Shown piece after piece: positions 56,026 to 64,000 of a stretch of 64,000 nt of DNA. The stretch covers positions 1-64,000 of the forward strand of contig NZ_SMZP01000004.1 in assembly GCF_013181195.1 (NCBI RefSeq), read 5' to 3'. The stretch's first letter is position 1. Every line of letters begins with the position of its first letter. Source of the DNA: Caulobacter sp. RHG1 (lineage in GTDB: Bacteria; Pseudomonadota; Alphaproteobacteria; Caulobacterales; Caulobacteraceae). The notes under the pieces were generated by a model. The model was not told the DNA's origin, did not search any database, and saw only the letters and a program-made list of their open reading frames with translations. Made by a program: the position numbers and the translations under genes.

Positions 56026-57152
56026 TGACGCCCTGGACCTATCGCAATCCGGTGCGGGTCAGTTTCGGCTGGAACGCCCTGGACGGGATCGCTGATCTGC
56101 TGGCCGGACGCGCCTACGCCCTGGTCACCCATCCCGATCCGCCGCTGGCGCCGCATGTCGAGCGCCTGATCGCGCGAGCCGGCGCGCCGGTCGCCGTCGT
56201 CGACCAGGTCCAGCCCAATCCGTCGCTGGCGATGCTGCAGGGGGCTTGCCAGCAATTGCAGGTCGCGAGCCAGCCGGCGCAGGTGCTGGTGGCGTTGGGC
56301 GGCGGGTCGGTGATCGACACCGCCAAGTTCCTGGCCGCGGGGGCAGGGGACTGGAGAAGCGTCGCCGACCACCTGCGCGACGGCGCGCCGCTGACGACCG
56401 CAGCCCTGCCGATCCTCGCCATTCCAACCACCGCGGGCACTGGCAGCGACGTCACGCGCTGGGCCACCATCTGGGATCCCGAACATGCCCGAAAGCTTTC
56501 TCTGGCGCGCGATGACCTTTACCCTGAAGCGGTGCTGGTCGACCCGGCGCTGACGGTCGCGCTGCCCTGGAGCGTGACCCTGGCCAGCGGCCTGGACGCG
56601 CTGTCGCACGCCCTGGAAAGCCTCTGGAACGTCAACGCCAACCCGATTTCGCGCGGCCTGGCCGTGGCGGCGGCGCGCGACATCCTGGCGGGTCTGGCTG
56701 GCCTGCGCGCCAACATCGGCGACCTTGATGCGCGTGAACGGATGTCGCTGGGCGCCCTGCGCGCCGGGCTGGCCTTCTCCAACACCCAGACGGCCCTGGC
56801 GCATAACATCTCCTACGCCATCACCCTGGAGCAGGGCGTGGCCCATGGCCTGGCCTGCTCGTTCTGCCTGCCCGACGTGATGGAGGCGGCGCTGGGCGCC
56901 GACCTGCAGTGCGACGCGGCCTTGGCCCAGATCTTCGGCGACCTGTCCGAAGGCAGCGCCCGCCTGCGCGCCTTCCTGGCCAGCATGGGCGTGTCGACCG
57001 ACTTCCAGGACTACGGCCTGACGCCCGAGCGCTGGCTGGCCCTGGTCACCGAGGCGTCTGAAGGCCCTCGCGGCCGCAACTTCATCGGCGCCCTCGCGCG
57101 CTTCCCGTTCCCATCGCCCGCCGCCTCCTCGCGCGCTGGCGTCCAAGCCTGA
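56025..57152 (+). CDS. Iron-containing alcohol dehydrogenase in phosphonate operon
   Basis: A 375-residue group III alcohol dehydrogenase. NAD-binding GGGSVIDTAKFLA is at about 93 and PTTAGTGSDVTRWATIWD follows. Metal ligands fall in SGLDALSHALE (Asp, His) and HNISYAITLEQGVAHGLACS (two His). The family includes phosphonoacetaldehyde reductases such as PhpC. Coupled to phnX, it could oxidise 2-hydroxyethylphosphonate to phosphonoacetaldehyde, or instead reduce the acetaldehyde made by PhnX. Sequence cannot choose. The ATG at 56025 fits the family start; the frame upstream shadows phnX. Confidence 0.88.
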   Translation: MTPWTYRNPVRVSFGWNALDGIADLLAGRAYALVTHPDPPLAPHVERLIARAGAPVAVVDQVQPNPSLAMLQGACQQLQVASQPAQVLVALGGGSVIDTAKFLAAGAGDWRSVADHLRDGAPLTTAALPILAIPTTAGTGSDVTRWATIWDPEHARKLSLARDDLYPEAVLVDPALTVALPWSVTLASGLDALSHALESLWNVNANPISRGLAVAAARDILAGLAGLRANIGDLDARERMSLGALRAGLAFSNTQTALAHNISYAITLEQGVAHGLACSFCLPDVMEAALGADLQCDAALAQIFGDLSEGSARLRAFLASMGVSTDFQDYGLTPERWLALVTEASEGPRGRNFIGALARFPFPSPAASSRAGVQA

Positions 57153-57162
57153 CGAGCCCGCC

Positions 57163-58563
57163 ATGAAGACGAACTCGGTTTTGCAGACGGACGCCCTGGT
57201 CCGCCTGGATCACATGCCCTGGACGAAGTTCCACACCGGCCTGACCATCGCGCTGGGCCTGGGCTGGGCGCTGGACTCGTTCGAGACCAACATCATCGGC
57301 AGCGTCATGGGCGCGCTGCGCCAGGAGTGGGGCTTGTCGGCCGCACAGGGGTCGATAACGGTCAGCGTCTGGGTCGTGGGCATGCTGATCGGCGCGATCG
57401 GCTTCGGCTATCTTGCCGACCGCTTCGGCCGCAAGAAGCTCTTCCTGACGACCCTGCTCTGGTACGCGGTCTTCAGCCTGGCCTCGGCCTTCGCGCCCAA
57501 CTACGAGGTCTTTCTGGTCCTGCGCTTCCTGACCGCATTGGCGGTCGGCGGCGAATATTCGGCCGTTACCGCGACCATGGGCGAGTTCTTCCCCAAGAAG
57601 CATCGCGGTCGCACGGACGCCCTGATCCTGTCGGGCTTTCCGCTGGGGGCCATGGCCTCGGCCGGGGTGTCGTGGTGGCTGCTCAACACCCTGCCGCATG
57701 ACCTGGCCTGGCGGATCGGCCTGGGCCTGGGCGCGACCCTGGCGATCTTCTTTCTGTGGGCCCGCAACAAGATCCCGGAGTCGCCGCGCTGGCTATTGCA
57801 GCAGGGCCGCGTCGAGGAGGCCGAGGCCATCGTCGAGATGGTGGCCGGTACGGCGACCAAGCCGGCCGACATCGAGCAGGCGCGCCGCCGATACCCGGCC
57901 GTCGATTTCGCCGTTCAGTCGGCCCAGTTCTGGCGCAATGTCCGCGACCTTGCCGGCCGGTTCCGGGCCCGGTGCGGCCTGGCCAGCGCGCTGAACTTCT
58001 CGCAGGCCTCGGTGGTCTACGGCGTGCTGGCGCTGATGGCCCTGGTCATCCTGCCCTATATGAAGGTGCCGGCTGCCGACCTGCCCCTGTACTACTTCTG
58101 GGGCAACGCCGCCGCGCTGGCGGGCGGCCTGACGGGGGCCTACGCGGTCGAGGCGATGGGGCGCCGCCGTTCGCTGGTCGCCAGCTACGGCCTGACCCTG
58201 CTGGCGATCGTGCCGCTCTACGCCTTCAAGACTTTGCCCGGCATGGTCGGCAGCTACTGCCTGATCCAGTTCGGGGTCACCTGGGCCTATATCACCGCCT
58301 ATGTCGTGGCCTCGGAGATCCTGCCCACTCACGTCCGCGCCACGGGCCTGGGCGTCTCGGTGGCGATCGGACGGCTGGGGGCGATGCTGGCGCCGCTGAT
58401 GCTGACCTGGGCCTTCCAGGCCACCGGCACGCCGGCCGGGGCGCTGATCATCCTGATGGTCCTGGCCGCGCCGGGACCGATCGCGGCCCTGATCTGGTGG
58501 CGACTGGGCGCCGAGACCCGCAACGTCTCGCTGGAAGAGGGCAGCGAGCCGGTCGCGGCCTGA
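57163..58563 (+). CDS. MFS transporter of the phosphonate operon
   Basis: A 466-residue, 12-helix major facilitator with GYLADRFGRKKLF between helices 2 and 3, RFLTALAVGGEYSAVTATMGEFFPKKHRGR near helix 4-5, and GLGVSVAIGRLGAM late. This is the aromatic-acid/sugar-porter-like branch that often carries organic anions. It is 10 bp behind the dehydrogenase gene. Import of a phosphonate across the inner membrane is inferred from the operon; phosphonate import usually uses ABC systems. Confidence 0.88.
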   Translation: MKTNSVLQTDALVRLDHMPWTKFHTGLTIALGLGWALDSFETNIIGSVMGALRQEWGLSAAQGSITVSVWVVGMLIGAIGFGYLADRFGRKKLFLTTLLWYAVFSLASAFAPNYEVFLVLRFLTALAVGGEYSAVTATMGEFFPKKHRGRTDALILSGFPLGAMASAGVSWWLLNTLPHDLAWRIGLGLGATLAIFFLWARNKIPESPRWLLQQGRVEEAEAIVEMVAGTATKPADIEQARRRYPAVDFAVQSAQFWRNVRDLAGRFRARCGLASALNFSQASVVYGVLALMALVILPYMKVPAADLPLYYFWGNAAALAGGLTGAYAVEAMGRRRSLVASYGLTLLAIVPLYAFKTLPGMVGSYCLIQFGVTWAYITAYVVASEILPTHVRATGLGVSVAIGRLGAMLAPLMLTWAFQATGTPAGALIILMVLAAPGPIAALIWWRLGAETRNVSLEEGSEPVAA

Positions 58564-58583
58564 GCCCGACCCTTTCGCTCTGC

Positions 58584-59483
58584 TCAGGAGGCGGCGGCAG
58601 TCTTGCCGCCGCCTTTTCCCGTTTTCGTCTGCCGCAGCGTGTCGAAGAAGGCGGCCAGGATCCGGCTGCGCCGACGCTCGCGAAGGCAGCAGACATAGAT
58701 GTGGGTCTGGATCGGCGCGCCGGTGATGGGCAGCGGATGCAACTGCTCGTCCGGGACATATTCCGACTCCGACACCAGGCCGATGCCCAGGCCTCGGATC
58801 ACCGCCTCGCGGATCGCCTCGCGGCTGCCGATGTCCATGGCCACGCGCGGCGTGGCCCCGATCGTGGCGAAGCCTTCCTCCACGGCTCGTCGCGTGGTCG
58901 AGCCGCGCTCGCGCATCAAGAGCTTCTCCTTGGCCAGGTCGGCCAGTTCGATGGTCTTCAGCGCCGCCAGCCGGTGATCGCGCCGCACGAAGGCGATCAC
59001 CGGGAAGCTGGCATAGTGCTGCAAAGAATAGCGGTCGTCGTCAGTGTCGTGGGCCAGCACGCCGATGTCGCAGCCATAGCTGACCAGCTCCTGCAGCACC
59101 GCCTCTGAATTGCCCAGAGCCATCGAGAGGTAGACCTCCGGATAGCGTGCGTTGAACGCTTCGATCATCTCGATGACGTGAAACGGGCTGACGGCCCCGA
59201 TCTTCAGCGCGCCGCTGCGCAGGTCGGCGCTGTCCTTCAGCATCATCGCCGCATCGTCTTCCAGACCGACCATCTGGTGGGCGATCTGCAACAACTCGTG
59301 GCCGACCTGGGTCAGCTCGATGCGCCGGCCGCGTCGCTCGAACAGCCGCACGCCGTGCTCGTCCTCCAAAGCCTGGATCTGCGAGGTGATGGTCGTCTGA
59401 CTCACCTTCAGCACCCGCGCGGCGGCGGTGAAGCCATTGTGGCGGGCCACGGCGATGAAGCTGCGCAGCTGGATCAGGGTCAC
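58584..59483 (-). CDS. LysR-family regulator of the phosphonate locus
   Basis: A 299-residue LysR regulator. The winged HTH at about 1-62 is MTLIQLRSFIAVARHNGFTAAARVLKVSQTTITSQIQALE. The substrate-binding domain spans about 88-290. It is convergent with the phnX-ADH-MFS operon and divergent from the TonB receptor gene. The operator TTATCG-N2-CGATAT lies 19 bp before its start, and a close copy precedes phnX, so it likely controls both operons and itself, with a phosphonate or phosphonoacetaldehyde as inducer. Confidence 0.9.
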   Translation of the reverse strand: MTLIQLRSFIAVARHNGFTAAARVLKVSQTTITSQIQALEDEHGVRLFERRGRRIELTQVGHELLQIAHQMVGLEDDAAMMLKDSADLRSGALKIGAVSPFHVIEMIEAFNARYPEVYLSMALGNSEAVLQELVSYGCDIGVLAHDTDDDRYSLQHYASFPVIAFVRRDHRLAALKTIELADLAKEKLLMRERGSTTRRAVEEGFATIGATPRVAMDIGSREAIREAVIRGLGIGLVSESEYVPDEQLHPLPITGAPIQTHIYVCCLRERRRSRILAAFFDTLRQTKTGKGGGKTAAAS

Positions 59484-59501
59484 GCGATCAATCCAACGAA
59501 A

Positions 59502-59515
59502 TTATCGTTCGATAT
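59502..59515. promoter_or_regulatory. Phosphonate-locus operator, site 2
   Basis: TTATCG-TT-CGATAT, 12 of 14 positions equal to site 1 at 55104. It lies between the LysR gene and the TonB receptor gene, so it can serve both. Confidence 0.6.
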
Positions 59516-59596
59516 ACCGGTAAGGCACGGAGCATACGAAGACAACAAGGTCACACAGCGCCTCTATTTCCTTCCTCGACAAGGCAGAGACCGAAA

Positions 59597-59619
59597 GGAG
59601 CGCCGCCGGCGGCTGCTCC
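59597..59619 (+). other. GC hairpin in the leader of the second TonB receptor
   Basis: GGAGC and GCTCC enclose the perfect palindrome GCCGCCGGCGGC. It is 41 bp before the ATG with no T run; an RNA-level control role is possible. Confidence 0.35.
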
Positions 59620-59659
59620 TGAGGCGACGCCCATCCGTCTAGGAATTTCAGGGGCTGAA

Positions 59660-62600
59660 ATGATCTATCGTCATTCCATTCTGTGCGGCGCGGCGCTGAC
59701 CGTGCTGGCCACGGCCGCTCATGCGCAGGCCGTCTCGCAACCTGCCGACGCCGTCGAAGCCATCGTCGTCACCGGCACCAACCTGCGCCAGACGGTCGAG
59801 GGCGCGCTGCCGGTGACCGTCATCGACGCCTCGGACATCGCCCTGCGCGGCGGCTCCACCGGGGCGGACCTGTTCGCCACCCTGCCGTCGGCCGGTCCGC
59901 CGTCGATCAACGAGGCGACCATCGCCTCGCAAGGCGCGCGCGGCGACGTCGCCTCGATCGACCTGCGCGGCATCGGCGCGGGCAGCACCCTGATGCTGAT
60001 CAACGGCCGCCGCATGGCGCCGCACCCGTTGTCGGGCACCGACCAGGGCGTGCCGGCTCTGTCGCCCAACGCGAACGTCATCCCGACCGCGCTGCTGTCG
60101 CGGGTCGAGGTGCTGCGCGACGGCGCCTCGGCCATCTACGGCGCCGACGCCGCGGCGGGGGTCATCAACAGCATCATCGTTCCGACGGGCGAGGGCGGCC
60201 GGGTCAGTGTCGACGCCGCCTCCACCCAGCACGGCGGCGCCAACGAATACCGTCTGACCGCCGCCAACAACTTCAAGGTCGGCCGGACCTCGATCAGCGT
60301 GTCGCTGGACTATTTCAAGCGCAGCCAGCTCCTGTTCGGCGGTCGCGACTGGGGCTCGCAGAGCGACCTGCGCCGTACGCGCAAACTGCCGGCGCCCTGG
60401 AACGGCCTGGCGGTGACCAACCCGGCGACGGGCGCTGCCTTCGCTCTCGACAACGACCTGGATAACGGCAGCACGATCAACCACTACGGCCAGTATCGCC
60501 GCGGCTTCATCCAGTCGGACTTCCTGACCTTCAACGGCGCGCGGCCCGACGGCAATCGCGGGATCTCGACCACCGGCGCGCCGGCGGGCGGCGTCGCCAC
60601 CATGGCGGCTGACGGCACCTTCTTCCTCTATCCGGACGCGGCCGGGGCGGTGAACTTCAAGCAGACCACGCCATCGCGGAACCTGGGCAGTCCCGAGGAC
60701 GAATATTACGACAACCGCCTGCCGCATCGCACCCTTATCCCCGGCCTGGACCGTGTCACCGGCGCGGCCTTCGTCGAGCACGAGTTCAACGACAACCTGA
60801 CCTTCTTCGGCGACGTGCTGTTCACCGGCTCCCGCGCCCGCAGTCAGCGGGAAGAAGCCAACATGCAGAACGTCAACGAGCCGGGCCTCTATATCCCCGC
60901 TTCCAACCCCTACAATCCGTTCGGCGTGCGCTTCTATGACACCCTGGGCCGGGCCAATGCCGACGGCACGCCGCGTATCCTGGGGACACCCGCCGACGTC
61001 ACCATCGTGGCCGGCCTGATCCCGCCGGGCACCAAGCAGCGCTTCATCCAGGTCGACTCGCGCTTCTTCCGCGCGCTGGGCGGCCTGCGCGGCCGGATCG
61101 GCGAGCGCTGGACCTGGGAGAGCGGCCTCTTGGTCTCGGGCGCCCACAGCCACGAGAGCGAAGAGAACATCTATCGCGAGTCCTTGCTGCGCCAGGCGCT
61201 GAACCGCACGGACGCCACCGCCTACAATCCCTTCCCGGTGACCTTCAAGGTCGTGAACAACCAGGTCGTGGTCGACAAGGCGTTCGTGAACCCCAGCTCG
61301 GTCACCGAGCCGATGTACGACACCGACAACCGCTACGGCGAAACCCGGATCATCACCTGGGACGCCAAGGCGGCGGGCGAGCTGTGGCAGCTGCCCGGTG
61401 GCGGCGGTCGCCTGCAACTGGCCGTCGGCGCCGAGGCGCGCTGGGAAAGCTATCACGCCTGGAAGGCGCCCTATGCGGGCCTGAACCCGGCCGGCTCGGG
61501 GGCGCAGTTCCCGTATCTGCGCGATGACGACAACGACTTCATCGCCATGAGCCCCAACGCCGACATCGACGCCCAGCAGAACGTGCAGTCGGCCTATGCC
61601 GAGGTCGCCCTGCCGCTGGTGACGGCCGCCAACCGCTTGCCGCTGGTCGAGCGCCTGGAGCTGGGCGCGGCCGTGCGCCACGAGCGCTTCTCGATCCACG
61701 GCGAGAGCACCACGCCCAAGTTCAGCGTGCTGTGGGCCCCGGTCGAATGGCTGAAGCTGCGCGCCTCTTACAACCAGTCGTTCCGCGCCCCGAACCTGGC
61801 GCAGACCAACACCACGCCGCTGCTACGGGTGAACTACACCGCCGACCCGTACCGCTATGCGGCCACCAACGCCGCCGTCGACAACAGCGGTCCGCGCCGC
61901 ACCTTCCGTCAGGGCAACGACACGCTGGAACCGGAAAAGGCCAAGAACTGGGTCGCCGGCTTTGTGCTGGACGCCCCGGGCTTCCTCAGCGGCCTGTCGC
62001 TGACCGCCGACTACTGGCGCATGGAGCAGCGCGACGCCATCACCGCCCTCGGCAACGCCCAGGTGCTGGCCCTGGACGAACTGGCGCTGGACCTGGCCAC
62101 CAAGGCGGCCCTGGCCTCGGGCAAGACCATCGATCAGATCGATCTGGGCGCTGGGACCTCGGCCTATGCCGGCAGCAACCGCGTCACCCGTCGCGCCCCG
62201 ACCGACGCCGACCGCGGGACCTTCGCGGCCTACAACGCCGCCCAGCCGACCAACGCCACCAAGCGCGCGGCGGTGGGCGAGATCACCAGCCTGATCAACG
62301 ACTATATCAATCTGGGCTCGCGCCGCCTGGCCGGCGTCGATATCGGCTTCCGCTATCGCTTCCCCGAGTTCGGCCTTGGCCAGTTCACCCTGCGCGGCGA
62401 GGCCACCCGCAACCTGCAGCGCGACGAAGAGCTGGCCGACGACGGCGTGGTCATCGACGACCTGGGCAAGAACGGCCGCGCCAAGTGGATCGGCAACGCC
62501 GCGCTGAACTGGCGCCATGGCGGCTGGTCGGCGGACTGGTTCGCGACCTACTACGGCGCCAGCGCCGACACCTCGGCGGCCACGACCCAGGCCATCTACG

Positions 62601-62878
62601 ACGCCCTGGGCAAGCCCAAGAGCATCGTCGAGGTCAACGACAACGGCGTCATGCGCTACTACATGCGCGTCAAGCCGGCGGTGCTGCATAACCTGCGGGT
62701 CGCCTATGCGTTCGGCGAGCGCGACGGCGCGGGCAAGGCGCTGAACACCGTCACCCTGGGCGTGGCCAACGTGTTCGACGCCAAGCCGCCCGTTGCGGAC
62801 GAGGACGAGGGCTTCTTCGTCGGCACCGTCAATCCGCGTGGCCGCCAGTTCCGCCTGCGCTACGACCGCCGCTTCTAA
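59660..62878 (+). CDS. TonB-dependent receptor of the phosphonate locus
   Basis: A 1072-residue outer-membrane transporter. It has a signal peptide ending AAHAQA, TonB box EAIVVTGTNLRQ near 33, and a plug with SQGARGDVASIDLRGIGAGSTLMLINGRRM and SRVEVLRDGASAIYGADAAAGVIN. The barrel ends FRLRYDRRF with terminal Phe. The plug type differs from the receptor at 26447. AGGGG precedes the ATG. It is followed after 22 bp by a secreted NPP phosphodiesterase, which suggests it imports a phosphonate- or phosphoester-containing ligand; the ligand is not known. Confidence 0.93.
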   Translation: MIYRHSILCGAALTVLATAAHAQAVSQPADAVEAIVVTGTNLRQTVEGALPVTVIDASDIALRGGSTGADLFATLPSAGPPSINEATIASQGARGDVASIDLRGIGAGSTLMLINGRRMAPHPLSGTDQGVPALSPNANVIPTALLSRVEVLRDGASAIYGADAAAGVINSIIVPTGEGGRVSVDAASTQHGGANEYRLTAANNFKVGRTSISVSLDYFKRSQLLFGGRDWGSQSDLRRTRKLPAPWNGLAVTNPATGAAFALDNDLDNGSTINHYGQYRRGFIQSDFLTFNGARPDGNRGISTTGAPAGGVATMAADGTFFLYPDAAGAVNFKQTTPSRNLGSPEDEYYDNRLPHRTLIPGLDRVTGAAFVEHEFNDNLTFFGDVLFTGSRARSQREEANMQNVNEPGLYIPASNPYNPFGVRFYDTLGRANADGTPRILGTPADVTIVAGLIPPGTKQRFIQVDSRFFRALGGLRGRIGERWTWESGLLVSGAHSHESEENIYRESLLRQALNRTDATAYNPFPVTFKVVNNQVVVDKAFVNPSSVTEPMYDTDNRYGETRIITWDAKAAGELWQLPGGGGRLQLAVGAEARWESYHAWKAPYAGLNPAGSGAQFPYLRDDDNDFIAMSPNADIDAQQNVQSAYAEVALPLVTAANRLPLVERLELGAAVRHERFSIHGESTTPKFSVLWAPVEWLKLRASYNQSFRAPNLAQTNTTPLLRVNYTADPYRYAATNAAVDNSGPRRTFRQGNDTLEPEKAKNWVAGFVLDAPGFLSGLSLTADYWRMEQRDAITALGNAQVLALDELALDLATKAALASGKTIDQIDLGAGTSAYAGSNRVTRRAPTDADRGTFAAYNAAQPTNATKRAAVGEITSLINDYINLGSRRLAGVDIGFRYRFPEFGLGQFTLRGEATRNLQRDEELADDGVVIDDLGKNGRAKWIGNAALNWRHGGWSADWFATYYGASADTSAATTQAIYDALGKPKSIVEVNDNGVMRYYMRVKPAVLHNLRVAYAFGERDGAGKALNTVTLGVANVFDAKPPVADEDEGFFVGTVNPRGRQFRLRYDRRF

Positions 62879-62900
62879 CAAGCCTCAGAGGACGCCGACC

Positions 62901-64000
62901 ATGACTCCGCGCCGCGCCGTGCTGCTGCCGATGCTGTTCCTGCTGCTGGGAGCCCTGTCGGCCAGTCCGGCCGGCGCTGCCGACGGCCGTCATCCGGTCC
63001 TGATGGTCTCGATCGACGGCCTGCGGCCCGACGTGGTGCTGCAGGCCGACAAGCACGGCCAGAAGATCCCGGTGCTGCGCGGCCTTCTGCGCGAGGGCAG
63101 CTACGCTCAGGCCGTGATCAATGTGAACCCGACGGTGACCAATCCCAACCACACCACGCTGGTGACCGGGGTGCTGCCGGCCGAGCACGGCATCTACAAC
63201 AATCGGCCGTTCGCGCCGACGGAGAAGGGCGGAGCGGGCTACAGCGCCTATTCCCAGATCAAGGCCCAGACCCTGTGGGGCGCTGCCAAGGCGGCGGGCC
63301 TGACGACCGCCAGCCTGTTCTGGCCCGTCACCGGCGGTGCCAGCGACATCGACTTCAATCCCCGTGAGGGCTCCGACGAGGACGACGCCAAGATCGCCGA
63401 CGACGCCGTCGCTCTGATCGAGACCAAGCGTCCCGACCTGCTGACGGTGCACTTCGTCTCGCTGGACCACGAAGCCCACAAACATGGCGCGGACAGCGTC
63501 GAGGCCAGGGCCGTCCTGGAACGCATCGACACCGCACTGGGCCGGGTCATCGCCGCCCAGCGAAAGGCCGACCCCGACAGCGTCGTCGTGGTCGCCTCCG
63601 ACCATGGCTTCGCCGACCTGTCCCACACGATCAACCTCAACGTCGCGCTGGTCGAGGCGGGGTTCATCACTGTGGACGCCGCCGGCGGGGTGCAGTCGTG
63701 GACGGCCTTCGTCTGGTACGTCGGCGGTTCGGCGATGGTGGTGCTGCGCGATCCCGCCGACGCCGCAACGCGCGATCGCCTGTCGGACCTGCTGCGCAAG
63801 CTCGCGAAAGATCCGGCGAACGGGATCGAGCGCGTGTACGCCCGCGCCGAGATCGCCGGCCTGGGCCTCGCCCCCGAAGCTGAGATGGTGGTGGCCCTGA
63901 AGACCGGCTACCGCATGGGAACGGCGCTGGAGGGACCGCTTCTGGCCTCCGCCAGCGGGGGTGGGCACGGGGCCTTTTCGACCCGCACCGTGCGGCCGGA
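62901..64000 (+). CDS. NPP/alkaline phosphatase-superfamily phosphodiesterase (partial, runs off window)
   Basis: 366 codons are visible without a stop. A signal peptide (about 1-26, ending PAGAA) sends it to the periplasm. Then come VLMVSIDGLRPD (metal Asp), VTNPNHTTLVTGVLPAEHGI (nucleophile Thr, as TxPNH in the NPP family), SLDHEAHKHG (metal Asp and His) and VVASDHGF (metal Asp-His). NPP enzymes hydrolyse nucleotide or phospholipid diesters; the related phosphonoacetate hydrolase uses the same fold. Here, trimming phosphonate or phosphate esters after uptake is plausible. The C-terminus is beyond the window, and GHGAFS near the end holds the last metal His. Confidence 0.92.
   Translation, partial: MTPRRAVLLPMLFLLLGALSASPAGAADGRHPVLMVSIDGLRPDVVLQADKHGQKIPVLRGLLREGSYAQAVINVNPTVTNPNHTTLVTGVLPAEHGIYNNRPFAPTEKGGAGYSAYSQIKAQTLWGAAKAAGLTTASLFWPVTGGASDIDFNPREGSDEDDAKIADDAVALIETKRPDLLTVHFVSLDHEAHKHGADSVEARAVLERIDTALGRVIAAQRKADPDSVVVVASDHGFADLSHTINLNVALVEAGFITVDAAGGVQSWTAFVWYVGGSAMVVLRDPADAATRDRLSDLLRKLAKDPANGIERVYARAEIAGLGLAPEAEMVVALKTGYRMGTALEGPLLASASGGGHGAFSTRTVRP

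Overview
The window is GC-rich DNA from an alphaproteobacterium, most likely a Caulobacter or close relative. The evidence is the flgI-cheL-flbY operon divergent from fliX with a CtrA-type box and GANTC sites between them, a GTTC-N7-GTTC SOS box at uvrA, two large TonB-dependent receptors, and an alphaproteobacterial initiator tRNA. Coding density is high. I saw no IS element, prophage, CRISPR array or rRNA.

Layout. 1-3400: initiator tRNA, a double cold-shock-domain protein, a run of hairpins, and the malic enzyme maeB. 3400-25100: a near-complete purine catabolic locus. One arm is uraH-xdhA-xdhB-xdhC-guaD (+). A second is atzG-atzE-hpxZ-nucleoside hydrolase (-). A formamidase-family gene (+) follows. 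The third arm is allC-pucG-puuE-uraD-puuD-tetR (-). An RTX protein gene and a YceI lipoprotein gene sit between the second and third arms. Read together, nucleosides go to bases, guanine to xanthine, then urate, 5-hydroxyisourate, OHCU, allantoin, allantoate, ureidoglycine and oxalurate. Urate is oxidised by the membrane cytochrome c enzyme PuuD. The AtzE/AtzG/HpxZ set probably handles oxalurate. Four upstream regions share a CAAGTAAG-type inverted element, suggesting one regulon.

25250-38300: an MscS channel, a carbohydrate-type TonB receptor with LacI-like operators, trmFO, four tandem paralogous membrane proteins, and uvrA. 38500-46650: small and hypothetical genes, an ABC-F ATPase, a lysine-methyltransferase-like gene, the flagellar genes, dksA (one Cys left in its zinc finger), and a Zn alcohol dehydrogenase. 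46800-54900: a CPA1 antiporter, an unusual hypothetical membrane protein, a PPOX flavoprotein, a single-domain response regulator, an enoyl-CoA hydratase, and an MpaB-like/flavin monooxygenase pair.

55200-64000: a phosphonate locus. It holds phnX, an iron-dependent alcohol dehydrogenase, an MFS carrier, a divergent LysR regulator, a TonB receptor, and an NPP-type phosphodiesterase that runs off the window. The same TTATCG-N2-CGATAW operator lies before phnX and between the LysR gene and the receptor. No AEP transaminase is visible, so 2-hydroxyethylphosphonate or its esters are a plausible substrate. This is the best candidate for an undescribed system. Two other unexplained items are an 84-nt three-way-junction structure upstream of the RTX gene and a family of long GC-rich intergenic repeats.
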